Assembly: GCF_025210605.1 (NCBI RefSeq)
Contig: NZ_JAOARI010000013.1
Coordinates: forward strand, 1 to 64,000
Direction of reading: 5' to 3'
DNA: 64,000 nucleotides
DNA from: Halodesulfovibrio sp.
GTDB lineage: Bacteria; Desulfobacterota; Desulfovibrionia; Desulfovibrionales; Desulfovibrionaceae
In this document: in pieces, positions 24,617-32,502 of the stretch
Layout of the letters: each line of letters begins with the position of its first letter
Numbering within the stretch: position 1 is the stretch's first letter
Notes under the pieces: model-generated
The model's input: the letters and a program-made list of their open reading frames with translations, nothing else
Told to the model about the DNA's origin: nothing
The model's database searches: none
Made by a program: the position numbers and the translations under genes

Positions 24617-25069
24617 TTATGCTTTTAGTTTAGCAACAAGGTCGTTAGCCCATGCATCAATGTCAGACTGTTCAGCTTTAGGGTCACCGTCAATTTTGAG
24701 CGAGTCTGTAAATACAGTTGCGCCTGCATTTTTGCATGCGTCTTCAATGGCATCTACAGCGCCGCAGTAATATTCGTAGCTGCTGTCACCGCAGCCGAAG
24801 CACGCAATTTTTTTGCCGGAAAGATCAATATTTTCGATTTCTTCGAATACAGGAATAAAATCATCCTGCAATTCAATTTCATCATCTCCCCAAGTGGAAC
24901 ATCCAAGGCAGCAAAGATCATACGTTTTGGCAAGGTCCGCAACGTTGATGTCTGAAACATCTTCGATTGTTACTTCATGACCGTTTTGTTCCAGTGTGCG
25001 CTGAACACTTTCTGCAACATAAGCGGTGTTACCTGTAGTAGAGCCGTACGTAATGAATACTGATGCCAT
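24617..25069 (-). CDS. fld: Flavodoxin (long-known Desulfovibrio type)
   Basis: FMN-binding soluble electron carrier, 150 residues. The phosphate loop is GSTTGNTAYVAE at residues 9-20, the first flavin-shielding loop is CSTWGDDEIELQDDF with the tryptophan, and the second is CGDSSYEYYCGAVDAIE with the stacking tyrosine. These match the well-studied Desulfovibrio flavodoxins. It substitutes for ferredoxin under iron limitation and can serve hydrogenases. AGGAGACA stands before the ATG. A structured leader and a Fur-like palindrome lie upstream. Confidence 0.96.
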   Translation of the reverse strand: MASVFITYGSTTGNTAYVAESVQRTLEQNGHEVTIEDVSDINVADLAKTYDLCCLGCSTWGDDEIELQDDFIPVFEEIENIDLSGKKIACFGCGDSSYEYYCGAVDAIEDACKNAGATVFTDSLKIDGDPKAEQSDIDAWANDLVAKLKA

Positions 25070-25092
25070 AATATTGTCTCCTGTTTGGTTGT

Positions 25093-25116
25093 GCTGTTGT
25101 ACTGTAATACAACAGC
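25093..25116 (-). promoter_or_regulatory. Leader hairpin 1 of flavodoxin
   Basis: Perfect 9-bp stem GCTGTTGTA / TACAACAGC with a six-base loop, about 25 bases upstream of the start codon. Confidence 0.5.
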
Positions 25117-25164
25117 TATCTACAGTAGACAGAGTAGGGTTGCGGTGTCCTTGCCGCGGACAGA

Positions 25165-25192
25165 CCGGACCGTCGTTGGGGAGACGGTCCGG
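25165..25192 (-). promoter_or_regulatory. Leader hairpin 2 of flavodoxin
   Basis: Perfect 10-bp GC-rich stem CCGGACCGTC / GACGGTCCGG with an eight-base loop. No T-run follows on the minus strand, so it is a leader structure and not a terminator. Confidence 0.5.
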
Positions 25193-25279
25193 CAGACTGC
25201 GAAGGAGTAATACTGATGTGTGATTTGATCTTCATTTTATATCAACCAGCTATGTTCGGGTTGAATTCTTTATATTGAA

Positions 25280-25298
25280 ATTGAAATTCTTTTTCAAT
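25280..25298. promoter_or_regulatory. Candidate Fur-type operator upstream of flavodoxin
   Basis: ATTGAAA-TTCTT-TTTCAAT is a perfect 7-7 palindrome of the TGAAA..TTTCA kind proposed for Fur boxes in Desulfovibrio. Flavodoxins are commonly iron-repressed, so the location fits. The fit to a Fur model was not computed. Confidence 0.4.
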
Positions 25299-25339
25299 TA
25301 AAAAATGCAAAAAAGATAAGAAAGTTTGTAATAGCCTGA

Positions 25340-26329
25340 TTACTTTGATGGAATTGAGTTTTTCCATTGCTCCCATGTGCTCCATGAAGGAGGGCACATG
25401 GCAGCAAAAGAGCCTAGTTCAATTTGATAGTGGTGTAGATACATAGTTTCTGAATGATCCGTGCAAGCATCTGCATGTGCATTTAGAGACGCGGAAGGAT
25501 TGTACAGCGGGTCACCTACAATAGGAAAACCTTGTGAGGCGATATGTGCACGAATCTGATGACGCGCTCCTTTGCTGATAGCAGCCATAAGAAGCGTGGC
25601 TGTGCTTGATGGAGCATCTGGAACCGTAGTTTCTAAGAGTGGAAGAAACGTTGTATGGCGGAGCGGGTCTGGGTCTGATTTTGGCAATACTTTGGTAAGT
25701 TTGCGTTTTGCCATATCCAGCTTGTTTGTCACATGAAGTGGCGTCGTGACTGAACCATGAACAAGAAGCAGGTACAACTTTTCGATAGCGCCCGCATTCT
25801 CGAGTTCACGAAACATGCTGGCTGCTTCTGTTGATTTTGCAGCGATCACCATGCCGGAGGTCAGGCAGTCGAGCCGGTTAACAAGAATAGGCTTACATGC
25901 TTCATCCATGCTGTGTTTTGCAAACAGATCATGCAGTTCCCCTTCAAGGCTGAGAGTTTTTTTCCCTGCAATCGCTGCCGTATGCATTCCATCTGGTTTG
26001 TAAATTGCGGCAAAGTGTTTGTCTTCATGCACAATGCGAAGCTGTGCAATAAGGTCTTTCTCGCTATCCCCTGAACGAACTGAATTTCCACCTTCAGACT
26101 GGGTATCTTCGGCTTCCGGCGCTGTTTTTTCTACAAGCAAAATCTGGTCGCCAGCTGAAACTGTATACCCTTTAGAGCGTGGGATGCCGTTGACGAGTAT
26201 AGTGTGCGTATCGAAAAGACGTTTGCGGATGCGGATTCCAGCATCTGGAAGAAAAAGAGAAAGAGCACTGTCTAAACGTGTGCCGTCCATAGTGTTGGGA
26301 ACAGTGGATGTGGAAAGATTTGGTATCAT
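25340..26329 (-). CDS. RluA-family pseudouridine synthase
   Basis: Converts uridine to pseudouridine in rRNA or tRNA. The 329 residues contain an N-terminal S4-like RNA-binding region (about 15-75), the substrate segment FAAIYKPDGMHT, and the catalytic motif NRLDCLTSGMVIA, in which the aspartate is the nucleophile (usually HRLD; here N replaces H). GARHQIRAHIASQGFPIVGD is the conserved C-terminal motif. The ribosome site is weak. It starts 20 bases after the hybrid kinase stop and is probably the last gene of that unit. Confidence 0.88.
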   Translation of the reverse strand: MIPNLSTSTVPNTMDGTRLDSALSLFLPDAGIRIRKRLFDTHTILVNGIPRSKGYTVSAGDQILLVEKTAPEAEDTQSEGGNSVRSGDSEKDLIAQLRIVHEDKHFAAIYKPDGMHTAAIAGKKTLSLEGELHDLFAKHSMDEACKPILVNRLDCLTSGMVIAAKSTEAASMFRELENAGAIEKLYLLLVHGSVTTPLHVTNKLDMAKRKLTKVLPKSDPDPLRHTTFLPLLETTVPDAPSSTATLLMAAISKGARHQIRAHIASQGFPIVGDPLYNPSASLNAHADACTDHSETMYLHHYQIELGSFAAMCPPSWSTWEQWKNSIPSK

Positions 26330-26348
26330 GGGATGTTGAAGGAAAAGA

Positions 26349-27815
26349 TTAATCAGAAATAGCTTCGAGGGGAAAGCTTATAGTAAACTGTGTGCCGCTG
26401 CCGAGTGAACTTGCTACGTCTACACTACAATTATGGGCACTAGCAATACGCTTTACGATGTGTAATCCAAGCCCATGGCTGGATTCGCAGCCTGTTGGTG
26501 TTGCAGTGCCTTTAGAAAATGGTGAAAACAGGTGTTCAAGGTCGCATTCTGCGATGCCGGGACCTTCATCTTTTACTATCAGTTGTATGAGTTGCTCTTT
26601 TTTTGTGGTGCGAATGTGGATAGTGCTCTCAGGGGCAGAAAATTTGATAGCGTTCGAAAGTAAGTTATCTAAAAGTTGACCGATGCGCTTCGGGTCACCG
26701 TGAATATGCAGTTCAGGTTCAAGGTTCTGATGGATAGCAATAGATTTGCGTGCTGCGGATAATCCGGTGAGAGTTATCCGTTGGGTAGCAATTTCGCTAA
26801 GATCAATAGTTTCTTTTTTAATGGAAAGCAGTCCGCTTTCAATTGTTGAAACATCTAGAATGTCGGTAACAAGTGTGAGCATATCGCCACTCGCAGTTAC
26901 AATTGCATCAGCAATTTCTTTTTGCTGCATTGTCAGTGCGCCTGCATAGCCTTCCTTTAAAATTGTTGCCAGTCCTTGTACTCCGGTTATGGGAGTGACA
27001 AGGTCATGTGCTGCCATGCCGAGCATTTTGTTTTTTAATGTATTCAATTGTTCTAAATGACTAAGCAGTTCTGTCATTTTTAAATTTTGCATTATCCGGC
27101 AGTATAATTCTTCACGCTTAATCGGTTTATTTAAAAAGTCACTGGCACCACTTTTTAAAAACATGGCAGAAATATGCAAATCGCTGTCACCGGAGATCCC
27201 GATAATGGAAGTATGCTCAGATGGAAAATTTTTGCGGATACTGCGGGTAAGCTCGACACCGGGCATATCTGAAAGATGTGAATCAATAAGAATAAGTGAA
27301 AAATTGTGCGCTTCCATTTTCATAAGTGCTTCAGTGCCGGATGCTGCGGTGACTGGGTTCAGCATGTAGTTTTTCAGAATGTGGGAAAGGTAGTGCCGGA
27401 TGGAGGCGGAACTGTCGACAATGAGAACCTCTGTGTTCCGATTTTGATTCAGGCGGCGCACCACTTCTACTGTATTTGGCACAACATCACTGTTCTTGAT
27501 GACAGTATCAATAATAGTGGGAGATAGAGTGCAGGCAGAATAGGCTTCAGTATAGTTGTTTGTAAGAAGCAGTGTTGGAATTGATTGTTCGGCAGTTACG
27601 TAAAAGAGACTTTCTGTTATGCCTGTTAAATCTGTATCAAGAACAGCCAATGGTAGCTGGTCGCTGTATCGTGATGTAAGCGTAAACGCCTCTGATGAGG
27701 TGACAGCCACAACACACGGCAGTCCACTTACTGCTTCAATGCCTTTTTTTAACTGCGCTGCCAGTAAGTCATCTGCTTCAGCAATGAGTATGTACTGATC
27801 TTTTTTGGTATGCAT
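26349..27815 (-). CDS. Hybrid sensor kinase with two N-terminal receiver domains
   Basis: A 488-residue cytoplasmic protein with no membrane segment. Receiver-like domain 1 (about 8-125) has its aspartate region as LAVLDTDLTG; receiver 2 (about 128-245) has LILIDSHLSDMPG and a normal lysine (NKP). The kinase core follows: the H-box LGMAAHDLVTPITGV, an N-box around SNAIKFSA, and the ATP-binding glycines in DEGPGIA and GLGLHIV. Input therefore comes through phosphotransfer, probably with the neighbouring receiver protein (28773-29144). It starts 13 bases after the HD-GYP stop. Confidence 0.9.
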   Translation of the reverse strand: MHTKKDQYILIAEADDLLAAQLKKGIEAVSGLPCVVAVTSSEAFTLTSRYSDQLPLAVLDTDLTGITESLFYVTAEQSIPTLLLTNNYTEAYSACTLSPTIIDTVIKNSDVVPNTVEVVRRLNQNRNTEVLIVDSSASIRHYLSHILKNYMLNPVTAASGTEALMKMEAHNFSLILIDSHLSDMPGVELTRSIRKNFPSEHTSIIGISGDSDLHISAMFLKSGASDFLNKPIKREELYCRIMQNLKMTELLSHLEQLNTLKNKMLGMAAHDLVTPITGVQGLATILKEGYAGALTMQQKEIADAIVTASGDMLTLVTDILDVSTIESGLLSIKKETIDLSEIATQRITLTGLSAARKSIAIHQNLEPELHIHGDPKRIGQLLDNLLSNAIKFSAPESTIHIRTTKKEQLIQLIVKDEGPGIAECDLEHLFSPFSKGTATPTGCESSHGLGLHIVKRIASAHNCSVDVASSLGSGTQFTISFPLEAISD

Positions 27816-27828
27816 GACGTTCTTATGA

Positions 27829-28626
27829 CTACAGGATGGTTGTTACAGAGGCGTAGCCCGTTACATCACACTCTGGCAGTAATTCAGCAAAAAGCGCGTT
27901 GACGTCTTGCTGTTCGGTTCTGCGAAGTACGGTGTCTACATATTCAATACGCTCAAATGTGTTGAAAAAGGCATCAACTAAATGAGGGTCAAAATGATTT
28001 CCTGCCCCATCTTCAAGAATCGAAAGAGTTTTTTCCAAGGAAAATGCTTTCTTGTACGAACGCTCGGAGCGAAGGGCGTCATAAACATCTGCCAGCGCGA
28101 CAATCCGTCCTTCAATCGGAATATTTTTTCCTGCAAGTCCTGACGGGTATCCTTTTCCGTCCCATCGTTCATGATGATGCAACGCGATGATTCTTCCTGT
28201 TTCCAGTAAGCCTGATTTTGAATTTGCCAATAATTTTGCACCTACGGTTGTGTGCGTCTTCATTATGCTAAATTCATTGGTTGTGAGTGACCCTGGTTTA
28301 AGTAGGATAGCATCGGGTATACTGATTTTGCCTACATCATGCATTGCTGCTGAGTTGTATATTGTAAGTACTTGCTCACTTGGCAAGCCGACTGCATCGG
28401 CAAGTAAGGCACTGAAAAAGCAGATACGCTGAACATGGTGTCCTGTTGCTTCGTCTTTATACTCAACAGCCTGTGCAAGCCTGCTGATGGTGTCAATGTA
28501 TGCCATTTCAAGATCACGGTGCGATTTTTTAAGCAGATTAATCGTGGTATCCAGATCTTCTGCATATTTGATAAGTTGGGCGTATGCTTTTTGTATTTTG
28601 ACTTTACAGGAATCGTTTTCCGGCAT
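27829..28626 (-). CDS. HD-GYP domain phosphodiesterase
   Basis: Probable cyclic-di-GMP phosphodiesterase of 265 residues. A coiled-coil-like N-terminus (residues 1-50) precedes the HD domain, with ATGHHVQR, the metal-binding MHDVGKISIPD, the HHHERWDGKGYPSGL motif that contains GYP, and ALADVYDALRSERSYK. All key metal ligands appear intact. It usually works with an attached receiver domain, as in RpfG; here the receiver is a separate gene just upstream. Confidence 0.9.
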   Translation of the reverse strand: MPENDSCKVKIQKAYAQLIKYAEDLDTTINLLKKSHRDLEMAYIDTISRLAQAVEYKDEATGHHVQRICFFSALLADAVGLPSEQVLTIYNSAAMHDVGKISIPDAILLKPGSLTTNEFSIMKTHTTVGAKLLANSKSGLLETGRIIALHHHERWDGKGYPSGLAGKNIPIEGRIVALADVYDALRSERSYKKAFSLEKTLSILEDGAGNHFDPHLVDAFFNTFERIEYVDTVLRRTEQQDVNALFAELLPECDVTGYASVTTIL

Positions 28627-28772
28627 TGTGCATATCCTTTTTCAGAAGCTCACAAAGGGTCGTGTACTTTGTAAGCATATGCCCCTCAGGTAGGGAGGAG
28701 CTATGAGAATGGATTGTATAGAGTGTATTTTGCCGAAGAATTGATATAGAAGAATAAATAATAGAAGTGAGC

Positions 28773-29144
28773 TTATTGCGATGCGTTCACAAACTGTTGG
28801 ACGTGTTTAAGGAGATCAATCGGGCTGAATGGTTTTGTAAGATATGCCACAGCGCCGGATTGCAAGCTTTCTTCCTGAAAATTTTTCGATCCTGTGAGCA
28901 TAATCACGGGGATATTGGTTGTTTCTGGATTGGAATGTAATATGTGGGTAGCTTTGATTCCGTTGTATTCCCCGGGCATATCGATATCCATAAGAATAAG
29001 ATGCACTGGGTGTTGTGCTGTATAGTCTACGGCTTCCGGAGCGGTTTTGCATTCTGCCACTGTGTATCCGTCACTGGAAAGTGTTATGCGTACCAGTGTG
29101 CGTATTTCGGGATGGTCGTCTGCAATAAGAATTGTTTTTTGCAT
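28773..29144 (-). CDS. Stand-alone receiver domain (response regulator)
   Basis: A 123-residue CheY-like protein. The acidic pocket is ADDH near residue 9, the phospho-acceptor lies in LILMDIDMPG, and T and K are in MLTGS and LTKPF. The ATG at 29144 (CGGAG six bases upstream) is preferred over a longer start. It is the first gene of a unit with the HD-GYP protein and the hybrid kinase, a set that looks like one phosphorelay with c-di-GMP output. Confidence 0.9.
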   Translation of the reverse strand: MQKTILIADDHPEIRTLVRITLSSDGYTVAECKTAPEAVDYTAQHPVHLILMDIDMPGEYNGIKATHILHSNPETTNIPVIMLTGSKNFQEESLQSGAVAYLTKPFSPIDLLKHVQQFVNASQ

Positions 29145-29164
29145 AAACAACTCCGGTAGGGATT

Positions 29165-29211
29165 GAGAGAAAAAAAACTGCCAGACGATCATATCAGACC
29201 GTCTGGCAGCA
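29165..29211 (-). terminator. Terminator of the CII-like gene
   Basis: CTGCCAGACG and CGTCTGGCAG form a 10-bp stem; on the minus strand a run of T residues follows. Confidence 0.85.
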
Positions 29212-29230
29212 GAACATGAAAAATGTTTTA

Positions 29231-29500
29231 CTACTCGTCAGTGAATGGGTGATCTGCTTCGAGAGCAACAGGGCTAAGCTCATAGCCAAGCTCTTTTGCC
29301 ATAAATTCGAGAGCAGTGATATCTTTAGTGGCACGCATAATGTCAAGCAGAGTATCCGCACCAAGCTTGGCGCTCTGGTCATACGGATTTAGTTCACGCA
29401 TCATAGTTGGATAAGGTTTGCCGATTTGTTCTGCTACCCATTTAGACTGCCGTGCGCCTAGAACCATGTTTTGTGTCACGCGAGTTACAGTTTCTCTCAT
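29231..29500 (-). CDS. Small DNA-binding-like protein similar to phage CII (CP76) regulators
   Basis: An 89-residue protein with a helix-turn-helix-like stretch (WVAEQIGKPYPTMMRELNPY), then AKLGADTLLDIMRATKDITA and FMAKELGYELSP. The last parts resemble the Phage_CP76/CII family, in which small proteins carry RELNP and KLG..LL..I...T. Assignment is by pattern and moderate. No other phage genes are near, so it is more likely a resident regulator than part of a prophage. It is divergent from the NarL-type gene at 29790. Confidence 0.6.
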   Translation of the reverse strand: MRETVTRVTQNMVLGARQSKWVAEQIGKPYPTMMRELNPYDQSAKLGADTLLDIMRATKDITALEFMAKELGYELSPVALEADHPFTDE

Positions 29501-29566
29501 AAAGCCATCCTTACGATCAAAGTTAGACGAATTACCTTATATCCGCAGTCGTTGTGAGGTTCTGCG

Positions 29567-29654
29567 GATACTCTCCTACTCTGATACAAAATAGACCATA
29601 TAGTTCGTGATGCGTGAATTAGGCGCATGCTGTATTTTTGTATTGAGAGTATCC
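29567..29654. promoter_or_regulatory. Inverted repeat in the divergent promoter region
   Basis: GGATACTCTC (29567-29576) and its exact reverse complement GAGAGTATCC (29645-29654) flank the space between the CII-like gene and the response regulator. ATCCGCAG and CTGCGGAT (29541-29569) form another inverted pair. These could be operator halves that allow looping. Confidence 0.45.
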
Positions 29655-29789
29655 GTATTTTTATGGTAGGGTATAGCTGGATTACTACTCCTATAATGGT
29701 AGGAAGTAAGGATGGTTAGCGTGTAAAATGAGCAGGTGCGTGAGTTATTTGTGTCTGAATATTGGGGGTAAAACCTAAAGGCAGGCGTG

Positions 29790-30467
29790 ATGATGGGAGA
29801 GTTGTATCGTGTTGTTTTAGCTGAAGATCATGTATTATTGCGTGAGGGGCTGAAATCATTATTGCAAACGTTTGAAGGCTTTGAGGTAGTAGGAGAAGCA
29901 AGTGACGGGTATCAGGCAGTAGAACTTTGTGAGAATACGGCAGTGGATTTGGTGTTGATGGACTTGTCAATGCCAAAGCTGGATGGCTTGAAGGCGACAA
30001 AAATCATTAAGCGTACTCTTCCTGAAATCAAAATTCTTATTATTACTCAGTACGACGCTAACGACTATGTTCATTCTGCATTGTCTGCCGGAGCAGACGG
30101 CTATATTTTGAAAGATGCAACCAGCGAGGAATTTTTACTTGCAGTTACAAGTGTACTGGAAGGAAAAACGTATATTTCTCCGGGAGTCGCAAATAATGTT
30201 ATCAGAGGATATTTAAGTGGCGGAGCGGCGACGGAAGCCCAGTCTCCGTTGGCGGGATTGACCCCGCGCGAAGAAGAAATATTCCAACTGGTAGCAGAAG
30301 GCTATAAAAGTAGAGAGATAGCGGAAATGCTTGTAGTAAGCATTAAAACAGTTGAAAAACATCGCTCAAATCTTATGCATAAGCTGTGCGTACATTCTGC
30401 TGCGGAACTGCGGGAGTTTGCAACACGGCAAGGAATTATTTTTAAAAAGCCGGAGCTAAGCGCGTAA
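29790..30467 (+). CDS. NarL/LuxR-family response regulator
   Basis: A 225-residue transcription factor. The receiver has LAEDHVLLREGL and the phospho-acceptor in LVLMDLSMPKLDG, with ITQYDAND and LKDA later. The C-terminal LuxR helix-turn-helix is LTPREEEIFQLVAEGYKSRE with VSIKTVEKHRSNLMHKL. AAAGG lies eight bases before the ATG at 29790. No sensor kinase is adjacent, so its partner is elsewhere. Confidence 0.92.
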   Translation: MMGELYRVVLAEDHVLLREGLKSLLQTFEGFEVVGEASDGYQAVELCENTAVDLVLMDLSMPKLDGLKATKIIKRTLPEIKILIITQYDANDYVHSALSAGADGYILKDATSEEFLLAVTSVLEGKTYISPGVANNVIRGYLSGGAATEAQSPLAGLTPREEEIFQLVAEGYKSREIAEMLVVSIKTVEKHRSNLMHKLCVHSAAELREFATRQGIIFKKPELSA

Positions 30468-30494
30468 GCTGGTTCTACTTGGGTATAAAAAATA

Positions 30495-30531
30495 AAAAGG
30501 GAAAGCATCCCAAGGATGCTTTCCCTTTTCT
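30495..30531. terminator. Bidirectional terminator
   Basis: AAAGGGAAAGCATCC-CAA-GGATGCTTTCCCTTT, 15-bp perfect stem with A and T runs. It lies between the converging NarL-type and Tim44-like genes. Confidence 0.88.
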
Positions 30532-30553
30532 CGTATTTGGAGTGGAGTAACGG

Positions 30554-31492
30554 TTAGTTTTCCAACTGCTGGATTCCGTCAAGCAACCACATGGAGTCAT
30601 CTTTGTGCGCTTTAAGGAAATGCCATACTTCACGTACCTGTTCTGGATGCTGAGCGGATTTATCTTCGCGCATGAGTACGTCAAAGTACACAGTTGCAAG
30701 TACACCTTCAGCGTCTTCTTTTACTTCCAGCAAACGGGCGTTTGCCATTAGAATTTCTGTGTGTGAAGGTTGAGGGTCTTCTTTTGCCTGCTGTTTGATG
30801 GATTCGAAGACTTCGAGAGTCGTGAATTGTTTAATGTCATCAAGGTCACGACTGTCCCAGCTTTGTTGCAGACGGTTGAATACGATTTTTGCGCCTTTCA
30901 GGAATTCGTCAGAATCAAATCCTTCCGGAATAGTTACATCCGGCTGAACATCCTGAGCTTGGCTGCCTCCTGCTGGTGTACTGCGAAGGTTTGCCCATGC
31001 GTCTTGCGCTTGGCGCTGCATGTTTGAAAAATCTTCCTGAGGGGGGCTGTAAGACTGCTGTTGACTATAGTTCGCAGCGCCACTGCCCTGATAGGCTGAC
31101 TGCTGGGACTCCATTTTTCGTGAGCGGAACATTTTTCGGATAAAGAAAAATGCTAAGCCCAACAGAAGGATGTCCATAAATCCGATGCCGCCGAAGCCGC
31201 CACCGAAAAGAAGGGAACCAAGTAATGTACCGGCGAGAAGACCGCCGAACATACCGCCCATGCCTCCGAAGAGACCTCTGCGCGGTTGTTGAGTGTTGTT
31301 AAATGCTGACTTGTTCTGGTTCAGCGGAGTTTTTGGTACGGGTTTGGAAAAACTTTTGCTGAACGCTGGCTTGCTGCCGAATGACCTACCCCCGCCAAGA
31401 CGTTTGGCGTCTGCAAATTCTGACATGCCGATTACAAATACAGCTGCCAGAACCGGGATAAGGAGTAAGGCAATAGGGCGGATCATTTTCAT
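30554..31492 (-). CDS. Tim44-like domain protein
   Basis: A 312-residue envelope protein. An N-terminal hydrophobic segment (signal or anchor) is followed by a low-complexity Ser/Lys region, a glycine-rich hydrophobic stretch (GGMGGMFGGLLAGTLLGSLL), a membrane segment (IGFMDILLLGLAFFFI) and a C-terminal Tim44/MRP45-like domain (about 190-312). Bacterial members are inner-membrane proteins of unclear role. The ATG at 31492 has GGAG six bases upstream, favoured over a start 12 bases earlier. Confidence 0.8.
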   Translation of the reverse strand: MKMIRPIALLLIPVLAAVFVIGMSEFADAKRLGGGRSFGSKPAFSKSFSKPVPKTPLNQNKSAFNNTQQPRRGLFGGMGGMFGGLLAGTLLGSLLFGGGFGGIGFMDILLLGLAFFFIRKMFRSRKMESQQSAYQGSGAANYSQQQSYSPPQEDFSNMQRQAQDAWANLRSTPAGGSQAQDVQPDVTIPEGFDSDEFLKGAKIVFNRLQQSWDSRDLDDIKQFTTLEVFESIKQQAKEDPQPSHTEILMANARLLEVKEDAEGVLATVYFDVLMREDKSAQHPEQVREVWHFLKAHKDDSMWLLDGIQQLEN

Positions 31493-31537
31493 ACAGTTCT
31501 CCATGTAAAATAGATATACCGTACCATGTAACTATAT

Positions 31538-31568
31538 TGAGGCATCAGTCAAGAGCCCTGATGCCTCA
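31538..31568. other. Hairpin without T-run
   Basis: TGAGGCATCAG and CTGATGCCTCA form an 11-bp stem. It lies between the end of the DUF4198 gene and the start of the Tim44-like gene; no T-run follows on either strand, so termination would be weak. Confidence 0.45.
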
Positions 31569-31576
31569 AAAAATCC

Positions 31577-32338
31577 CTATTTTTGGAAATCGTCAACGTG
31601 AATCCACGTAACAGCGCCTAATTCGACATCTTTTTCTTTTCCGTCAGGAGCAGGAAGTTTGTAGTCTGCTGTGGTAAGCGCAGCAAAGCCCCACCATCCG
31701 GCTTTAGGACAAGTTACAGTAAACACGCCATTGCTGTCGGTTTTTGTAACCATAGTAACGTGGTGTTCTGTTGGTGCTTTCAGCCCTTCTTTATTATATA
31801 ATTCGTATTCCACTTCAGCTCCGGCAACAGGTTTTCCGTCTTTCAGAACCTGACCGGTGAAGCTGCTTCCTGCATATAAACCATATGGGCGTGTCAGCGG
31901 AATAATTTCTGTTGGTAGACCTGCTGGTGCGTCCCATTCTTCTTCGGAGCCGAATGCTGCAACATAGGTTTTGGTGTAGTGGATGATAAAGCAGTTTTCT
32001 TCAGGTTCCCAGTATGGGGTTGGTACCATTACAAACTGGTACACGCCTGGACGCTTGAAGCGGAAATTTGTTTTCCATGCAGCTTCGCCCATTACTTTCG
32101 TTTCAGAAAGTGTTGAGAGCAGATCTGTTTTTTTTCCGTCTGTGATGACAAAAAATTGTTCAGGCTTCACAAGAGTCATACCTGCACCTTCGAATGGATG
32201 AGAAAAAGAAAGGGCGAGGTTGGTACTGCGTGTTTTTTGAGTCGCTACGTTAGAATCCGGTATTACCATGCCGAAGTGAGCAAAAGCTGTGCTCGTGATA
32301 AATAAAAGGGCACACAGGGTAAGAATAATAGTCCGCAT
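31577..32338 (-). CDS. DUF4198 periplasmic protein
   Basis: 253 residues with a signal peptide (MRTIILTLCALLFITSTAFA) followed by HFGMVIPD, the histidine-first mature end typical of DUF4198 proteins. The fold is predicted beta-rich, with VAGAEVEYELYN and the DSNGVFTVTCPKAGWWGF segment resembling a carbohydrate-binding-like or transthyretin-type domain. Related genes often accompany nickel or cobalt transporters and a metal-handling role is suspected, but no transporter is adjacent here. AGGAG precedes the ATG at 32338. Confidence 0.78.
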   Translation of the reverse strand: MRTIILTLCALLFITSTAFAHFGMVIPDSNVATQKTRSTNLALSFSHPFEGAGMTLVKPEQFFVITDGKKTDLLSTLSETKVMGEAAWKTNFRFKRPGVYQFVMVPTPYWEPEENCFIIHYTKTYVAAFGSEEEWDAPAGLPTEIIPLTRPYGLYAGSSFTGQVLKDGKPVAGAEVEYELYNKEGLKAPTEHHVTMVTKTDSNGVFTVTCPKAGWWGFAALTTADYKLPAPDGKEKDVELGAVTWIHVDDFQK

Positions 32339-32502
32339 AACTGCTCCTGAATCGTCTAAATATGAATAGAGTTGAACATCTACGATTTGGTTACACGAAT
32401 TAAATATTCGTGTCACTATTAAAATAAAAAGACTAAAACAGTGTCACATAGGCGACAAATTACATGCGGTGCAGCGTTAGATGAGGACAAGAGCGAGCGT
32501 AG

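Noticed and set aside
29231..29500. Prophage, based on the CII-like protein
   Set aside because: No integrase, structural, lysis or replication phage genes lie nearby.
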